DNA of 64,000 bases, taken from Trogon surrucura (lineage: Eukaryota; Chordata; Aves; Trogoniformes; Trogonidae). Numbering within the stretch: position 1 is the stretch's first letter; each line of letters opens with the position of its first letter. A program made the position numbers and the translations under genes. The stretch is from NCBI GenBank assembly GCA_020746105.1, contig CM036657.1, positions 3,185,652-3,249,651 on the forward strand. Direction: 5' to 3'. The notes under the pieces are model-generated. The model did not search any database and had not been told where the DNA came from. It was given only the letters and a program-made list of their open reading frames with translations. Shown here piece after piece: positions 9,563 to 20,620 of the stretch.

Positions 9563-10703
9563 AATCATAGAATCATAGAATGTTAGGGATTGGAAGGGAC
9601 CTTGAAAGATCATCAAGTCCAATCCCCCTGCCAGAGCAGGAATGCCTAGATTATGTTACACAGGAATGTGTCCAGGCAGGTCTTGAATGTCTCCAGAGAA
9701 GGAGACTCCACAACCTCTCTGGGCAGCCTGTTCCAGGGCTCCGTCACCCTCACTGAGAAGAAGTTTCTTCTTGAGTTTAAGCGGAACTTCTTATGTTCCA
9801 GTTTCAGCCCATTACCCCTTGTCCTATCAGTGGTTGTCACCGAGAAGAGCCTGGCTCCATCCTCGTGACACTCACCCTTGATATATTTGTAAACATTAAT
9901 GAGGTCACCCCTCAGTCTCCTCTTCTCCAAACTAAAGAGCCCCAGCTCCCTCAGTCTTTTCTCATAAGGGAGATGCTCCACTCCCTTAATCATCCTAGTT
10001 GCCCTGTGCTGGACTCTCTCCAGCAGTTCCCTGTCTTTCTTGAACTGAGGGGCCCAGAACTGGACACAATATTCCAGATGGGGTCTCACCAGGGCAGAGT
10101 AGAGGGGAAGGAGAACCTCTCTTGACCTACTAACCACCCCCCTTCTAATACACCCCAGGATGCCATTGGCCTTCTTGGCCACAAGGTCACAGTGCTGGCT
10201 CATGGTCATCCTGCTGTCCACCAAGACTCCCAGGTTCCTTTCCCCTACACTACTCTCTAAAAAGTCATTCCCCAACTTATACTGGAACCTGGGGTTGTTC
10301 CTACCCAGATGCAAGACTCTACATTTACCCTTATTATACTTCATTAAAATTTTCCCCGCCCAACACTCCAGCCTGTCCAGGTCTCGCTGAATGGCAGTAC
10401 AGCCTTCTGGCGTGTCAGCCCCACTCCTCCCAGCTTGGTGTCATCAGCAAACTTGCTGATAGTACTCTCTAGTCCCTCATCCAAGTCATTGATGAATATA
10501 TTGAATAATACTGGTCCCAGTACCGACCCTTGAGGGACTCCACTGGATACAGGCCTCCAACCAGACTCCGCCCCATTGACCACGACTCTTTGGCTTCTTC
10601 CCCTTAGTCAGTTCACAGTCCACCTCACTACCCAAGAGTCTAGACCACACTTCCTCAGTTTAGCAGCAAGGATGCTGTGGGAGACTGTGTCAAATGCTTT
10701 ACT
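9563..10703 (-). mobile_element. CR1-1, LINE inserted in ERV2 gag
   Basis: About 1.14 kb of CR1 3' end on the minus strand, ending in the octamer tail (TCATAGAATCATAGAATG on the plus strand) at 9563. The RT C-terminal frame runs 10344-9646 (starting [17 protein letters not shown]). An upstream block, 10583-10344, shows [20 protein letters not shown] and FADDTKLGG. One frameshift separates them. 5'-truncated, as is normal for CR1. It is closely related to CR1-3, CR1-4 and CR1-5 of this window. Confidence 0.93.
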
Positions 10704-11147
10704 GAAGGGCTGCAGCAGGTGTTAGTTAAACAGTTAGCAAAAGATAACATGAAGAAAGATTGTCAAAAAATAATAGAAGCCTTGCCAGGAGATCCCTCTG
10801 TTGCTGATATGGTCTCCACCTGCTCTAAAGTTGGTACAGTGGAACACAAGATGGCAGCTCTCTCCAGAATTATTAGGCAGGAAGCAGCCCCAAAATGTTA
10901 TGAATGTGGTCAAGAAGGACATCTCAAAAGTAATTGCCCACAACGACCATTGAAAATGAATTGTCCTAATGCTAACACAAAGGGAGTGACCTGCAATCGT
11001 TGTGGAAAAACTGGTCATTTGGCAAAACATTGCGGATCAAAATATCACGTGAATGGACAGCCCCTCTCGGGAAACGGGAAGAAGAGCATGAGGGGGGGCG
11101 CACAGACACAAGTGCCTCTCACCAAGCCATTTCTTGGGGGGGGGTGA
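10704..11147 (+). pseudogene. gag: ERV2 gag, capsid end and nucleocapsid
   Basis: The frame resumes after CR1-1 with capsid C-terminal sequence (QQVLVKQLAKDN, IIEALPGDPSVADMVSTC) and two zinc knuckles, CYECGQEGHLKSNC and CNRCGKTGHLAKHC, both with intact CCHC residues. It ends at a stop at 11,147 in the region where a frameshift to pro would be expected. Some capsid sequence may have been lost at the CR1 junction. Confidence 0.88.
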
Positions 11148-11807
11148 GCAAACCTTCCCCTCTGCGACCGCCTCACCGGAAAAACCAGTGTATCAGCAGG
11201 GATGGATATATCCACCTCCGACACAGTAACTATTGTGACCAAAGAAGTTATGAAAGTTCCTATGGATGCCTTTGGCCCCATAGGAAGAGTATTAAGTGCT
11301 TTACTAATTGGACGTTCAAGTAGTACAGTCAATGGCATTATTGTACATGTTGGTGTTATTGACGCTGATTATACTGGACAAATTTGTGCTGTGGTTTCAA
11401 CATCATATCCCCCTGTGACTATCCCAAAGGGGACAGGAATTGCTCAACTTGTTCCTTTTTTGAGTTCTGTTCCCAATACGGAGCAAAAAGATCGACGAGA
11501 CGGAGGCTTTGGATCGACTGGCTTGCCTCAAGTGTTTTGGTCTCCGACAGTTACCTCTCAATGGCCACAGCTGCTTTGTACACTGACAATGAAAGGATGT
11601 TCTCCATCATTGGTGCAGCTGTCAGGACTGTTGGACACCGGAGCAGACGTAACCATTATATCTCAACACTCATGGCCGTCCACCTGTCCTGTCGGTAACA
11701 TGGGAGTGGGGGTGGTTGGTTTGGGTGGTGCTGCTCAGAGTGTAATGTCAGCTAATACAGTTCTTGTTACTAACCCAGAGGGCCAGATGGTTACAATTCG
11801 GCCTTAG
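11148..11807 (+). pseudogene. pro: ERV2 dUTPase-protease (pro)
   Basis: An open frame from about 11,180 (first ATG 11,202) to 11,807. dUTPase motif 1 is partial (SAGMDIS), motif 2 reads LLIGRSS, motif 3 is GVIDADYTGQI, and the last is GTGIAQLVPF. The protease active site is intact as GLLDTGADVTII. The end of the protease, and the link to pol, run through stops after 11,807. Same layout as ERV1, but clearly diverged from it. Confidence 0.87.
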
Positions 11808-12645
11808 GTGACATAAGCCCCGTTGAACTTATGGGACAGAGATTGTCTTTCCCAGTGGGGAGTTAAAATTACCAAGGATTTTTGACGGGGGTCACTGTGT
11901 TGCAGGGCATTCAACAGCCCACCCCTGCCTTGACTGGCTCACTGACAAACCTGTGTGGGTGGATCAGTGGCCCCTGAATTGCGAAAAATTACAGGCCCTG
12001 CAGGATTTAGTACAAGAACAATTAGCTGCAGGACATATCGAACCCCCTCACAGTCCTTGGAATACTCCAGTGTTTGTCATTAAAAAGAAGTCTGGCAAGT
12101 GGCGACTTTTACATGACCTGAGGCAGCTAAATGCTGTAGTGACTACCATGGGAGCCTTACAGCCAGGTCTTCCCTCTCCAGCCATGATCCCCTTGGAATG
12201 GGACATAATTGTAATGGACTTAAAAGACTGTTTTTTCACAATACCATTGGCAGAGCAAGACAAAGAGAAATTTGCATTTTCTGTGCCTTCTGTCAATCAT
12301 GAGGCACCTTCACAAAGATATCAGTGGAAAGTTCTGCCACAAGGCATGAAAAATTCTCCAACAATTTGTCAGTGGTTTGTTGCACAAGCATTGTCACCTG
12401 TTCGAAAAGCATTTCCAGAAGACTGTTGTTACCATTACATGGATGATATCTTGTTAGCTGCCTCTGACAAAAGCCGGTTAAGTAAAATGGAAAAAATGGC
12501 CACTCATTGCTTGCAACAGTTTGGATTGGTCGTAGCACCTGAAAAATTTCAACCCGTAGCACCATGGAAGTACTTAGGCATGATTGTCACAAATACACAA
12601 GTTATGCCTCAGCCAGTAAAATTGGATGTGCTCATGGCACACTGA
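11808..12645 (+). pseudogene. pol: ERV2 reverse transcriptase
   Basis: After a link region with stops (11,808-11,940), the RT frame starts at WVDQWPLNCEKL (11,953). It contains [44 protein letters not shown] and the catalytic YMDDILL. It ends abruptly after PVKLDV at about 12,630, where thumb, connection, RNase H and most of integrase are deleted. By comparison with ERV1 the missing part is about 1.6 kb. The fingers and palm are otherwise well preserved. Confidence 0.9.
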
Positions 12646-12974
12646 GGCACATGCTTCAGAAACAAAAAGGGAGAATGGTGAGGGAACCACCACAGGCACG
12701 TCTGGACAAAGTCCTTTATGTTCTTAACTTTTTACAGCACAGTGATGACTTTTATACTTCTCCTATCTTCCGACATTTCTCTTCTCTTTTCTCGAAATTG
12801 CAAGTTCAAAAAGGTGCCAAAGTCCAAATGAAGGACTTAGTCACAGGCCAATGGCAGGGGCCATTTGATTTGATAACCTGGGGAAGGGGTTATGCTTGTG
12901 TCTCTACAGATAATGGTCCTCGTTGGTGTCCTGCTCGTTGTGTGCAACCTGTTCTGGATTCCCGGAAGACCTCA
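12632..12974 (+). pseudogene. pol: ERV2 integrase C-terminal end
   Basis: The frame begins AHGTLRHMLQKQKGRM, just past the third acidic residue of the integrase core, and runs through GQWQGPFDLITWGRGYACV to a stop at 12,977. No catalytic residue remains. The internal pol deletion fuses it out of frame to RT. Confidence 0.88.
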
Positions 12975-13339
12975 TGATATCCCACTGGCCTGGCATGGGA
13001 CCAATGTTTGGGTGATTTTGATGCACCAACTTAACCAGAGCAGCTTTTTATGTTTGTCTTGCTCAGCCCTATCAGCCTTTTCATACTTGCTTAATAGGTG
13101 TTCCATTGAATGATTCAGAAGCGCATTTGTTAGTATCTCAGCGTGGCATGGGAGGATTATCTGTTGCAAAGGAATGTAATGGCAGTATGCAAAATTGCAC
13201 CCTTGGGATTTTTGACTGGGCCACCAAATTACCAGAATACAGGGAGCCGGAAGAATTAGAGATTTTGGGAACCTTGACCGCACGATCATGCTTGTATGTT
13301 AGTAGCACCGGTTGGCATGCCTCCAATGGGTTACCCCTG
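12909..13339 (+). pseudogene. env: ERV2 env, signal peptide and SU start
   Basis: Overlaps the integrase end in another frame. A hydrophobic leader (MVLVGVLLVVCNLFW) precedes surface-subunit sequence. A frameshift near 13,050 moves it to the frame holding CLIGVPLNDSEAHLL and SCLYVSSTGWHASNG. Short similarity to the intact env of ERV4 (CLIGTPV, preceded by an A-x-P-F-x-T context) supports the call. It stops at the LTR-D insertion. Confidence 0.72.
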
Positions 13340-13588
13340 TGTCGTGGTTTAAGCCGAGTGACCGGCCGGGATAGACAAAGAACCACGTGGTCACTCTCTC
13401 ACTCGCTCACCCCTGCTGGGAGTGAGGGGAAGAGCCCGGAGAGAGCAGTAGGCAGAGGCTCATGGGGTTGAGATAAAAACAGTTTGTTTTAATAGTGAAC
13501 ATAAATGATAACGATAACAATAATAGTGAAGTGACAGTAACGTTTAACCAGATATAACGCGAGTAACATGTAACGTGGATCTCACCAT

Positions 13589-14337
13589 TGTGATATTTTA
13601 GCCTGAGGGTTTCAGACTTGTTGAACGCGGGTTATTCGCTTATCTGTTGTGCAGACCTTGAGAATGGAGAAAAACAAGGCCTACACAGTGAGAACCAGCC
13701 AAAGGAGGGAGTCTTGTGACGACAGGATGGCCCTGTTTTGGCTAAGGAGCAAGGCCGCACGGAGACTAACGATGTGAACCATCCTGCACATAGATAAGTT
13801 GTTGCAAAATAAAACCCTGAAGGCCACAGGGCCCAGAGTGGAAATTTTTACCCTAATATCCCTATATGACTATAGTCACCCACTCTTCACTCAAATCATG
13901 CTGAATGCCACCCCAGGGAGGAGGGTGAAAGTATATAAGGAGCGCAGAGGGTATGTGTCGTTGGGAGGAGAAGACCCCAGAAGAGGAAGAGGCAGTCGAC
14001 GGGCTGTGCTCCTTCTCCTTCACCCAAGATAGGGACGCCTTCTTGGTAAGAATTGCGCTTCCACCTTTTGGTGTGTAATACCCGGGATAGTATTTTTGCT
14101 AGTATTAGTATCGTATATTAGTGCTATTGCAGAGAGTGAATTTATCAACGGCAACTTCGAATCTTGTACCTGTCGCTTCAATAAATTAACTATTGTTAGT
14201 TACCTTGCAAATTGTCTCAGTGCAAGTCCTTAAACAGGGCTCTGAAAATTCAGTGCAAGTCCCTAACGGGGCTCTGAAACAAGCAAGTGCTTGGCTGGGG
14301 TATGTGTCTCTCACAGCCACAGACCTTTCACGCGACA
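13589..14337 (+). mobile_element. LTR-E solo LTR inside LTR-D
   Basis: 749 bp starting TGTGATATTTTAGCC and ending CACGCGACA. Flanked by ACCAT (13,584-13,588) and ACCAT (14,338-14,342), a perfect 5-bp duplication. It has TATATAAGG at about 13,934 and a poly(A) signal AATAAA at about 14,181. Only this one copy occurs in the window. Confidence 0.85.
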
Positions 14338-14341
14338 ACCA

Positions 14342-14718
14342 TGTAGGGGAATTTCTTGTGGAGCAGAGGCGCGGTATCCCTTTAAAGGTTTTGGACAACC
14401 CAGCTTAGGCCTAAACAAACGCTCTGTCCTTGAAGCTGCCTTGGATCACGGAGAGGAGGAGGTTTTATCTGTTTTGTGAAGAGCCTTGCCAGGGGGAGAA
14501 GGAGGGGCGAGAGCCGCCTGCATAGTTGAATGGCACTATCCAATAAAACTCTGGCATGTGTAAACCTGTATCTGACCAACTCTGTTAAGGGGCAGGCACG
14601 TGCACACTGCTTAACTGTATATATCGAGCTGTCCGGAGCAATAAAGGGAGGACGACTTGTAGCCATATCGGTGGGGTTTGTCCTTATCTTGACCGGCTCT
14701 CCGAAGGGACCCTCTTCA
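14342..14718 (+). mobile_element. LTR-B solo LTR, copy 3
   Basis: Starts TGTAGGGGAATTTCTTGTGG, has TATATATCGAG then AATAAAG, and ends GGGACCCTCTTCA. Flanks CAACCA and TCACCA are a 6-bp duplication with two changes. It sits at the right edge of LTR-E, its first T doubling as the last base of that element's ACCAT duplication, so it is the youngest layer of this nest. Confidence 0.85.
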
Positions 14719-14919
14719 TCACCACCCGGAACCCAGCGACGCGCCCAGACCGAGAACTGGAAAGAGAGCGACCACCACCCCGACCAGCTCCCTATATATA
14801 CCCCGAGCATGATGTCACGATGGTATCGAATATCCCTTCGGCCTAGTGACTAGTTATCTCAGCTAGCTCAATTCTTGACTGAAAATTAACCCTATCCCTA
14901 ATGAACCCAGTACACCCTG

Positions 14920-15795
14920 ACAGTGAACAGTGATACCGAAGTATCTGACGTTACACCTTTGTCCCCCTTTTGACAGAATGCCTCTCAATGGTGTCAGCAT
15001 GTTCCTGGAAACAAGAACCATTCAGTAACGGGAATCAGATCTGCATCACGACTGCCAAAAGGGTTGTTCTTATTGTGTGGGGGAGCGAGCCTGGGCCAGC
15101 ATACCAACCAGGGCTGTAGGAGGTCCTTGTACTTTTGGTCGCTTGGCCATGATGACACCACCTATGAAAATGCTAGTAAACCATAGTGATTTGCATGCCT
15201 TTTCTGGGGGGCGTGTGAAAAGATCAGCGACACTGCTGAAAAATTGTGATAGCAATGTGCAACTTTGGAATACTGCAGAACGTATTTTTGCTTCTATTTT
15301 TGCCCCTGGTGTAGCAGTTGCAAACGCACTAACAACCTTAAATAAAATGGCTTGCTGGATAGAAAAGAATGCTAATTTAACCTCTGATGTTTTGTCGCAA
15401 TTGGCTAACGATGTAAGCTCAATAAGGCATGCTACCTCGCAGAACCGTGCAGCAATTGATTTCTTGCTTCTGGCACATGGGCATGGATGCGAAGAGTTTG
15501 ACGGAATGCGATGTGTGAACCTGGAAGATCATTCGGAATCCATCCACAAGAAAATACAAGATCTACAAATCATGACTCATCAGATTCAAGAAGACACAGC
15601 GTTTCTGGGGACTGAAAAGTTTGGGCAATGGGGTTTGTCAAGGTCTTTAATGTCTTTGGTTAAAAGAGGATTTTTAACAGTGCTTGTGGTTGTAATCATG
15701 CTCTTAATGCTACTCTGCCTGATCACTCTGATGCAAAGGGCCCTGCATCAGACTGTTGAGGCAGCGTTTGTAGCTCAAAAACAAAAAGGGGGAAT
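14920..15795 (+). pseudogene. env: ERV2 env, SU end and transmembrane subunit
   Basis: The frame is open from 15,077 to 15,877, running through the polypurine tract into the LTR; SU residues before it are in other frames with stops. It shows a furin site RVKR, an internal fusion-loop region between two Cys (NCDSNV to MACWIEK), heptad sequence, NRAAIDFLLLAHGHGCEE, and a membrane span (about LTVLVVVIMLLMLLCLITL). The alpharetrovirus-like CX6CC motif has lost its first double Cys (GMRCV), so the usual SU-TM disulphide would not form. It would mediate membrane fusion; it is inactive here. Confidence 0.88.
15783..15795 (+). promoter_or_regulatory. ERV2 polypurine tract
   Basis: AAAAAGGGGGAAT lies immediately before the 3' LTR start (TGTGGGGGACG), the expected plus-strand primer for reverse transcription. 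Confidence 0.85.
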
Positions 15796-16143
15796 TGTGG
15801 GGGACGACAGCTGGACTGCTGAAAACCTGGCATTGGTTGAAGACATTGACCTTGACAAATTCCCAGTGTACCCTTGAGATGGGAAGTTGTGTGTACTGAG
15901 TTTGGACACGTTTGCGGAACCTTCTCCCTCAAGATCCGGAGGGATGAGCCCAGACGAAAGCTGCTCAGTGTTAACCAATTAGAACCTGAACAACAAGTGT
16001 TAAACTATAAGCAAAAATCACACTACCTTCTTCTACTACCTTCGACTATGTATAAAAGGCAAACCCTTTGTATAATAAAGGAGCCATTTTTGAGTCACTT
16101 TGATCACCACTCAGATGTGTCCTGTCTGTCTCTTACAACGACA
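15796..16143 (+). mobile_element. ERV2 3' LTR, complete
   Basis: 348 bp, TGTGGGGGACGACAGC to ACGACA. It has a TATAAAAGG box at about 16,050 and AATAAAGG at about 16,075. Followed by TTCTGA, the right target duplication, and satellite. Confidence 0.92.
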
Positions 16144-16317
16144 TTCTGAACCCTAACCCTAACCAGGATCCTGCATCACAAGGTTCAGCCTGACGTCGTA
16201 ATGGCTATGGCTTTCCCAAAATCAGAAAGACGTGGGTGGAGCACTGTTGGTGCAGTACCGTGCTCCCCTTGGAAAGACTTGGCCAGCCCAAGTGTCTCTG
16301 CAGCTTCAGGCTCTATG
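16144..16317 (+). repeat. 177-bp satellite, one monomer
   Basis: TTCTGAACCCTAACCCTAACC to GGCTCTATG, one nearly complete unit between ERV2 and an LTR-C. It ends in CTATG, the LTR-C target site. Confidence 0.92.
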
Positions 16318-16919
16318 TCTAGTGGACTGATTCATGGATTTTGCCTTAAAGATTCCTTGTCATTTTTCCAACCCCCCAGCATGGTCAGAAAAGAAAACCA
16401 GTTTTTGGTCCTATGGAATGTTGTAGAGGGCCGATATGTGTAGGGATTATGAAATCTTGGGGAGTCAGGATGGCCTTATCTCTAGCATATTTTTCAAGGA
16501 GATAGGGCATTTGCACCTCTTTCTAGGAGGTAGGGCATTCACACATGTTATTGAGAATTACTGGAAAGAATGCCCCCTACCTGGCAATCTGCAGGTCCGC
16601 ACATAGAAAATGGTTTATGAATTGAGGCAAGGTAAAGCAAAGATTCCAACAAGAAGAAAAAGAAGAAAGGAGACAACGATGGGTGCATCCTGAACTCTGC
16701 TTTGTCTGGACCATCCCAGGAACCTGGACCTCTCTCTTTCTCTCTCTCTCTCTCTCTCTTTTTCCCTTTTCCTCGCTAAGTAATGCAAGGTCTCTCATAC
16801 TGTTCATGTGGTTTTATGCCTAAATTTCTTTCTTGTGATGGTTAAGTGTGATATTGTCTGACTTAATATTGTGTTTAGATGTCCTTTATTATTCCTTGTT
16901 ATTATTATTAAGTTGTTGT
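16318..16919 (+). mobile_element. LTR-C, 3'-truncated
   Basis: Starts TCTAGTGGACTGATTCATGG (TGTAGCGGACTG in better copies) directly after CTATG. It contains a CT microsatellite (about 16,735-16,760) and ends at AAGTTGTTGTA, where CR1-2a begins. The last 250 bp or so are lost. Confidence 0.87.
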
Positions 16920-18019
16920 ATAGATGATGTAGAGTTGTCTAGATAGGGCTTCAAACTAGGTTGGAAGGGGGAAGGGAATAAAACCCCGCTCAGAACAGAT
17001 GAGCCATGGGGAAGTATCCCAGGGTTAGGTGGAAAAGGCACAAGCACTGGTAACAGATGCTCCATTAAATCTCTTAAGTGTCTGTATACCAATGCAAGAA
17101 GCATGGGGAATAAGCAGGGGGAATTAGAAATCTATGTGCAGCTGGAGAACTATGACCTCATTGCAATTACAGAGATGTGGTGGGACAGCTCACATAACTG
17201 GAATGTGGGCCTTGATGGCTATGTTCTTTTAAGGAAAGACAGGCCAACAAGGTGAGGTGGGGGAGTTGCTCTTTATGTGAGTGAGCAACTGGAGTGTATC
17301 GAGATCCATCCACGGGCAGATGAGGAGCAAGTAGAGAGTTTGTGGGTAAGAATTAAGGGGCAGGCTAGCTTAGGTGATACTGTGGTGGGTGTCTACTACA
17401 GACCACCTGATCAGGAGGAGGAAGTTGATGAGGCCTTTTACAGGCAGCTGACAGCAGCCTCTCAATCCCAGGCCCTGGTTCTCATGGGGGATTTCAGCTA
17501 CCCAGATGTTTACTGGAAGTCCCACACAGCCAGCCATCCTCAGTCCAGGAGGTTCCTCCAGTGCATCGATGATAACTTTTTGATGCAAATAGTGGATGAA
17601 CCAACCAGGAGAGGAGCGCTGCTGGACCTTGTATTCACCAACAAGGAAGGTCTGGTTGAAGCAGTGAAGGTTGAGGGCAATCTTGGCTGCAGCGACCATG
17701 AGATAGTGGAGTTCAGGATCCTGTGCGGTAGAAACAGAATACCAAGCAGGATCTCAACTCTGGACTTCAGAAGGGCCAACTTTGGCCTCTTCAAGCTATT
17801 GCTAGGGGAAACCCCTTGGGACAGGGAGCTGGAAGGTAAAGGGGCCCAAGAGAGTTGGTTGGCATTCAAGGATCACTTCTTCCAGGCTCAGGATCCGTGC
17901 ATCCCATCAGGTAGGAAATCAAGAAAGAGATCCAGAAGACCTGCATGGTTAACCAGGGATCTGCTGGGCAGACTCAGGTGGAAGGGGAGGGTGTATAAAT
18001 TGTGGAAGGAAGGGCTGGC
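16920..18019 (+). mobile_element. CR1-2a, LINE endonuclease fragment
   Basis: CR1 starting just before ORF2 (KCLYTNARSMGNK near 17,080). It encodes an AP-endonuclease-like domain: AITEMWWDSSHNW, GVYYRPPDQEEE, LVLMGDFSYPDVYWKS, and GCSDHEIVEF. A stop lies at 17,254, then the frame is open from 17,277 to about 18,020. It lacks RT and 3' end because a second CR1 family begins at about 18,020. It is very similar to CR1-6 at 50.6-51.6 kb. Confidence 0.9.
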
Positions 18020-19317
18020 AGTTGTCGAGAGGTCAGTTACTGTGGAAACATCTGAGTATCACCAGGAGATTATTAGGGCTTCTCCCTTAAAAAAGGTGAC
18101 ATGGCTGAGATGCATCTACGCTAATGCACACAGCATGGGTAACAAACAGGAGGAACTGGAGGCCATTCTTCAGATGGAGAACTATGATGTAGTTGCCATA
18201 ACAGAAACGTGGTGGGATGACTCACACAATTGGAGTACTGCAGTTGATGGATACCAGCTTTTCAGAAGAGATAGATGAGGTAGGAGAGGTGGTGGGGTGG
18301 CCCTTTATGTTAGGGAGGGATATGAATGCTTAGAAATTAATCAGTGTGATGACAGGCTTGAGAACATATGGGTTAGAATCAAAGGAAAAGGCAATAAGAC
18401 TGACATCATCCTGGGAGTCTGCTACAGACCTCCGAACCAGGATGAAGAAATAGATAAGGTACTTTATAAGCAATTGGGCGAAGTTGCATGGAATCCACCT
18501 ATTGTTCTCATGGGGAATTTTAACTTCCCAGACATCTGCAGGAAATATAATACAGCAGAGAGGGAACAGTCCCGGAGCTTCCTGAAGTGCGTGGGAGATA
18601 ACTTCCTGACACAGATGGTGAGGGAACCGACCAGTGGAAGTGTGCTCCTGGACTTGCTGCTTGTTAATAGAGAAGGTCTCTTGGGGGAGGTGACTGTTAG
18701 AGGCTGTCTTGGACAAAGTGATCATGTAATGTTAGAATTCTCCATTTTGGCGAGGTAAGGAGAGGGCTCAGCAGAATTGCCACCTTGGACTTCCGGAGGG
18801 CTGACTTTGGTCCCTTCAGGTCCATGGTTAAGAGAGTTCCTTGGGAGGCTGTTCTGGAGGGCATGGGAGCCCAGGAAGGCTGGACATACTTTAAGGAATT
18901 AATTTTAAAGGTGCAGGAACTAACTATACCCAAGTCACGAAAGATGAGCCGACAGGGAAGGAGACCAGCCTGGTTGAACAGAGCTTTGCCTGGAACTTAG
19001 GAACAAAAGGAGAGTTTATGGTCTATGGAAGAGGGGGTAGGCAAACTATGAGGATTATAAACAAGAAGTGAAACTGTGCAGGGAGAAAATTAGAAAGGCC
19101 AAATCCCACCAAGAGCTAAACATGGCCACTGTGGTGAAGAATAAGAAGAGAAGTTTATATAAATACATTAACAGTAAGAGGAGGTCTAGGGAGAATCTCC
19201 ATCCTTTGTTGGATGCAGAGGGAAACACAGTGACCACGGATATGGAAAAAGCTGAGGTGCTTAATGCCTTCTTTGCTTCAGTCTTCAACAGTAAGATCAG
19301 CTGTTCTCTGGGCACAC
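18020..19317 (+). mobile_element. CR1-2b, LINE, 5' portion
   Basis: A different CR1 family from CR1-2a, since the endonuclease start is met a second time (RCIYANAHSMGNKQEELE, AITETWWDDSHNW). The endonuclease continues with ILGVCYRPPNQDEE, IVLMGNFNFPDI and LGQSDHVMLEF, with stops at about 18,276 and 18,756. It is cut at 19,317 by ERV3 and resumes at 27,319 after the CACAC target duplication. Confidence 0.88.
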
Positions 19318-19867
19318 TGTGGCAGGTGCATCCTTCCCCCATTGGTCGGGAGTGCCCCCCCCCACCCCTCTGTGAGTCAGCAGTTGCTAGGCAGATTTCA
19401 GAGAATTTTCTGGAAACCCGGACTGGCTCAGAAATGACCTATTACCCTGAGGGGCACTCCCAGGAAGTTGGCTGGCAGCCAATAAGAGGCCAATATGGCT
19501 TGATTGACCACAGTCAACTCGACTGAGACTTTAAAATGGGGTGTCGGCAGCCCTCTTAGGGGAGTTTCCTTCTGGCAACTGGCTCTGCAGGTAGGGGTAC
19601 TCAATCTCCCACCTTAGGTGGGATGCTGCCTAAGGACTTTTGTCCCTGGGGTTGAGACTCCTCATCTTGTATAAGGTGAGCGTATTAGGATCCGGATCAT
19701 TATTCTTTGGTTAGTGTGGGTGTAGTGTATTTCACTCTTTTCCAATTGATACCCAGACTTTTAATTTTGGAGTCACTTCCGTGTATTAGTAAATCCAATT
19801 TAGGCACGTGCGTGAATTTATCATCTTTAGAAACATGGGAGTGCTCTTCTCCACTGTCTCCACAACA
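19318..19867 (+). mobile_element. ERV3 5' LTR (LTR-F)
   Basis: 550 bp, TGTGGCAGGTGCATCC to TCTCCACAACA. Same family as 26,731-27,318 and the inverted copy at 59,900-60,398. Relative to the 3' LTR it lacks a block near 19,670 (a repeated GAGACTCCTCATC unit). Confidence 0.9.
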
Positions 19868-20620
19868 TTATTTGGCGTAGCGAGCAGATTATCAGACAAG
19901 AGAGGGCTGACTCACGGTTGCACCCAGAGCCCTGGTTTAGGAGGGGTAAAGAAAGCCCCGTTTACCCAGCCAAGTGGCTGTGAGCAAGCTGATAACCCGG
20001 AAAAACTGCAAAGGCAGATTCTCCGTGTAGAGTTAGAAAATAATAGCTTAAGAATGGAATTGAAACAAGAAAGGGAGCGAATTCTTTTGTTAGAAGAGAA
20101 AATCTAGTTAATGGTGGCACAAGCTGAGGGGAATTTGCGGTTCCTCCTTAAGACGAAGTTCCCCGGATCGCGGGGTGGCAGCACGGGCGAAATCGAATGT
20201 AAGGAATGGTGGTGTTTCCCTGTCAGTGGCAGTGGTGAGAAAGCGGCTTCTTTCTGTGCTCCTGGAGTTTATCTTATGGCGGTTCCGCGGGTGATCAGTC
20301 TACTGATGTCTGCCATTTTGTGCTGGGAGTTTTGGCCGCGGAGAGAGAGGGGAGCCTGTTATTAAGGGAAAGGAATTTTCTGATTTAAGTGGGGGTGTTC
20401 AAGAGGCGGTAGGTTCTGTAAAGGCCCAGGTGGAGCAGAAAATGATCTGGATGGAGTGGTTGCACAATCTTTTTACATTCGAATGTGAGCTGGGGTGGGC
20501 GAACCCTGGGGGCGGAGGTAGCCATGTCCTCCAGACCTGCCCGCTGGGCGGGATGAGCCCCGGAACCCCCGTCCCAGAACCCGGAACTCCCGTCCCGGTA
20601 CCGGCACGGGGTGGACTGGA
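19868..20620 (+). pseudogene. gag: ERV3 leader and gag remnant
   Basis: Starts with TTATTTGGCGTAGCGAGCAG, where a primer site belongs, but I cannot assign it to a tRNA. A short frame up to 20,107 encodes a charged coiled-coil-like stretch (LENNSLRMELKQERERILLL). The rest is split among frames. No zinc knuckle or protease is visible, so the end of gag and the protease seem deleted. The gag label comes from position only. Confidence 0.45.

Larger units (their letters stand above)
13340..14914 (+). mobile_element. LTR-D solo LTR inserted in ERV2 env
   Basis: Starts TGTCGTGGTTTAAGCC and ends CCCAGTACA. Flanked by a perfect 5-bp duplication CCCTG (13,335-13,339 and 14,915-14,919). The start, the GGTTGAGATAAAAACAGTTT stretch and the ATGATGTCACGATGGTATCG stretch are familiar from a widespread bird LTR group. 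It is itself split by LTR-E and LTR-B between about 13,589 and 14,718; without them it is about 620 bp. Confidence 0.88.
7757..16143 (+). mobile_element. ERV2, betaretrovirus-like provirus with alpha-type env
   Basis: Bounded by matching LTR sequence starting TGTGGGGGACG and by CTCTGA (7751-7756) and TTCTGA (16144-16149), a 6-bp target duplication with one change in the satellite. The order is partial 5' LTR, gag, dUTPase-protease, RT, integrase end, env, polypurine tract, 3' LTR. It is broken by CR1-1 in gag, by a pol deletion at about 12,630, and by a nest of three LTRs in env. Gag and pol are class II-like, whereas the TM part of env resembles alpharetroviruses. Confidence 0.92.

Noticed and set aside
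9653..10390. Plus-strand frames opposite CR1-1 (and similar antisense frames opposite CR1-3, CR1-4 and CR1-5)
   Set aside because: The same antisense frames recur wherever this CR1 segment occurs, and they lie opposite conserved RT coding sequence.
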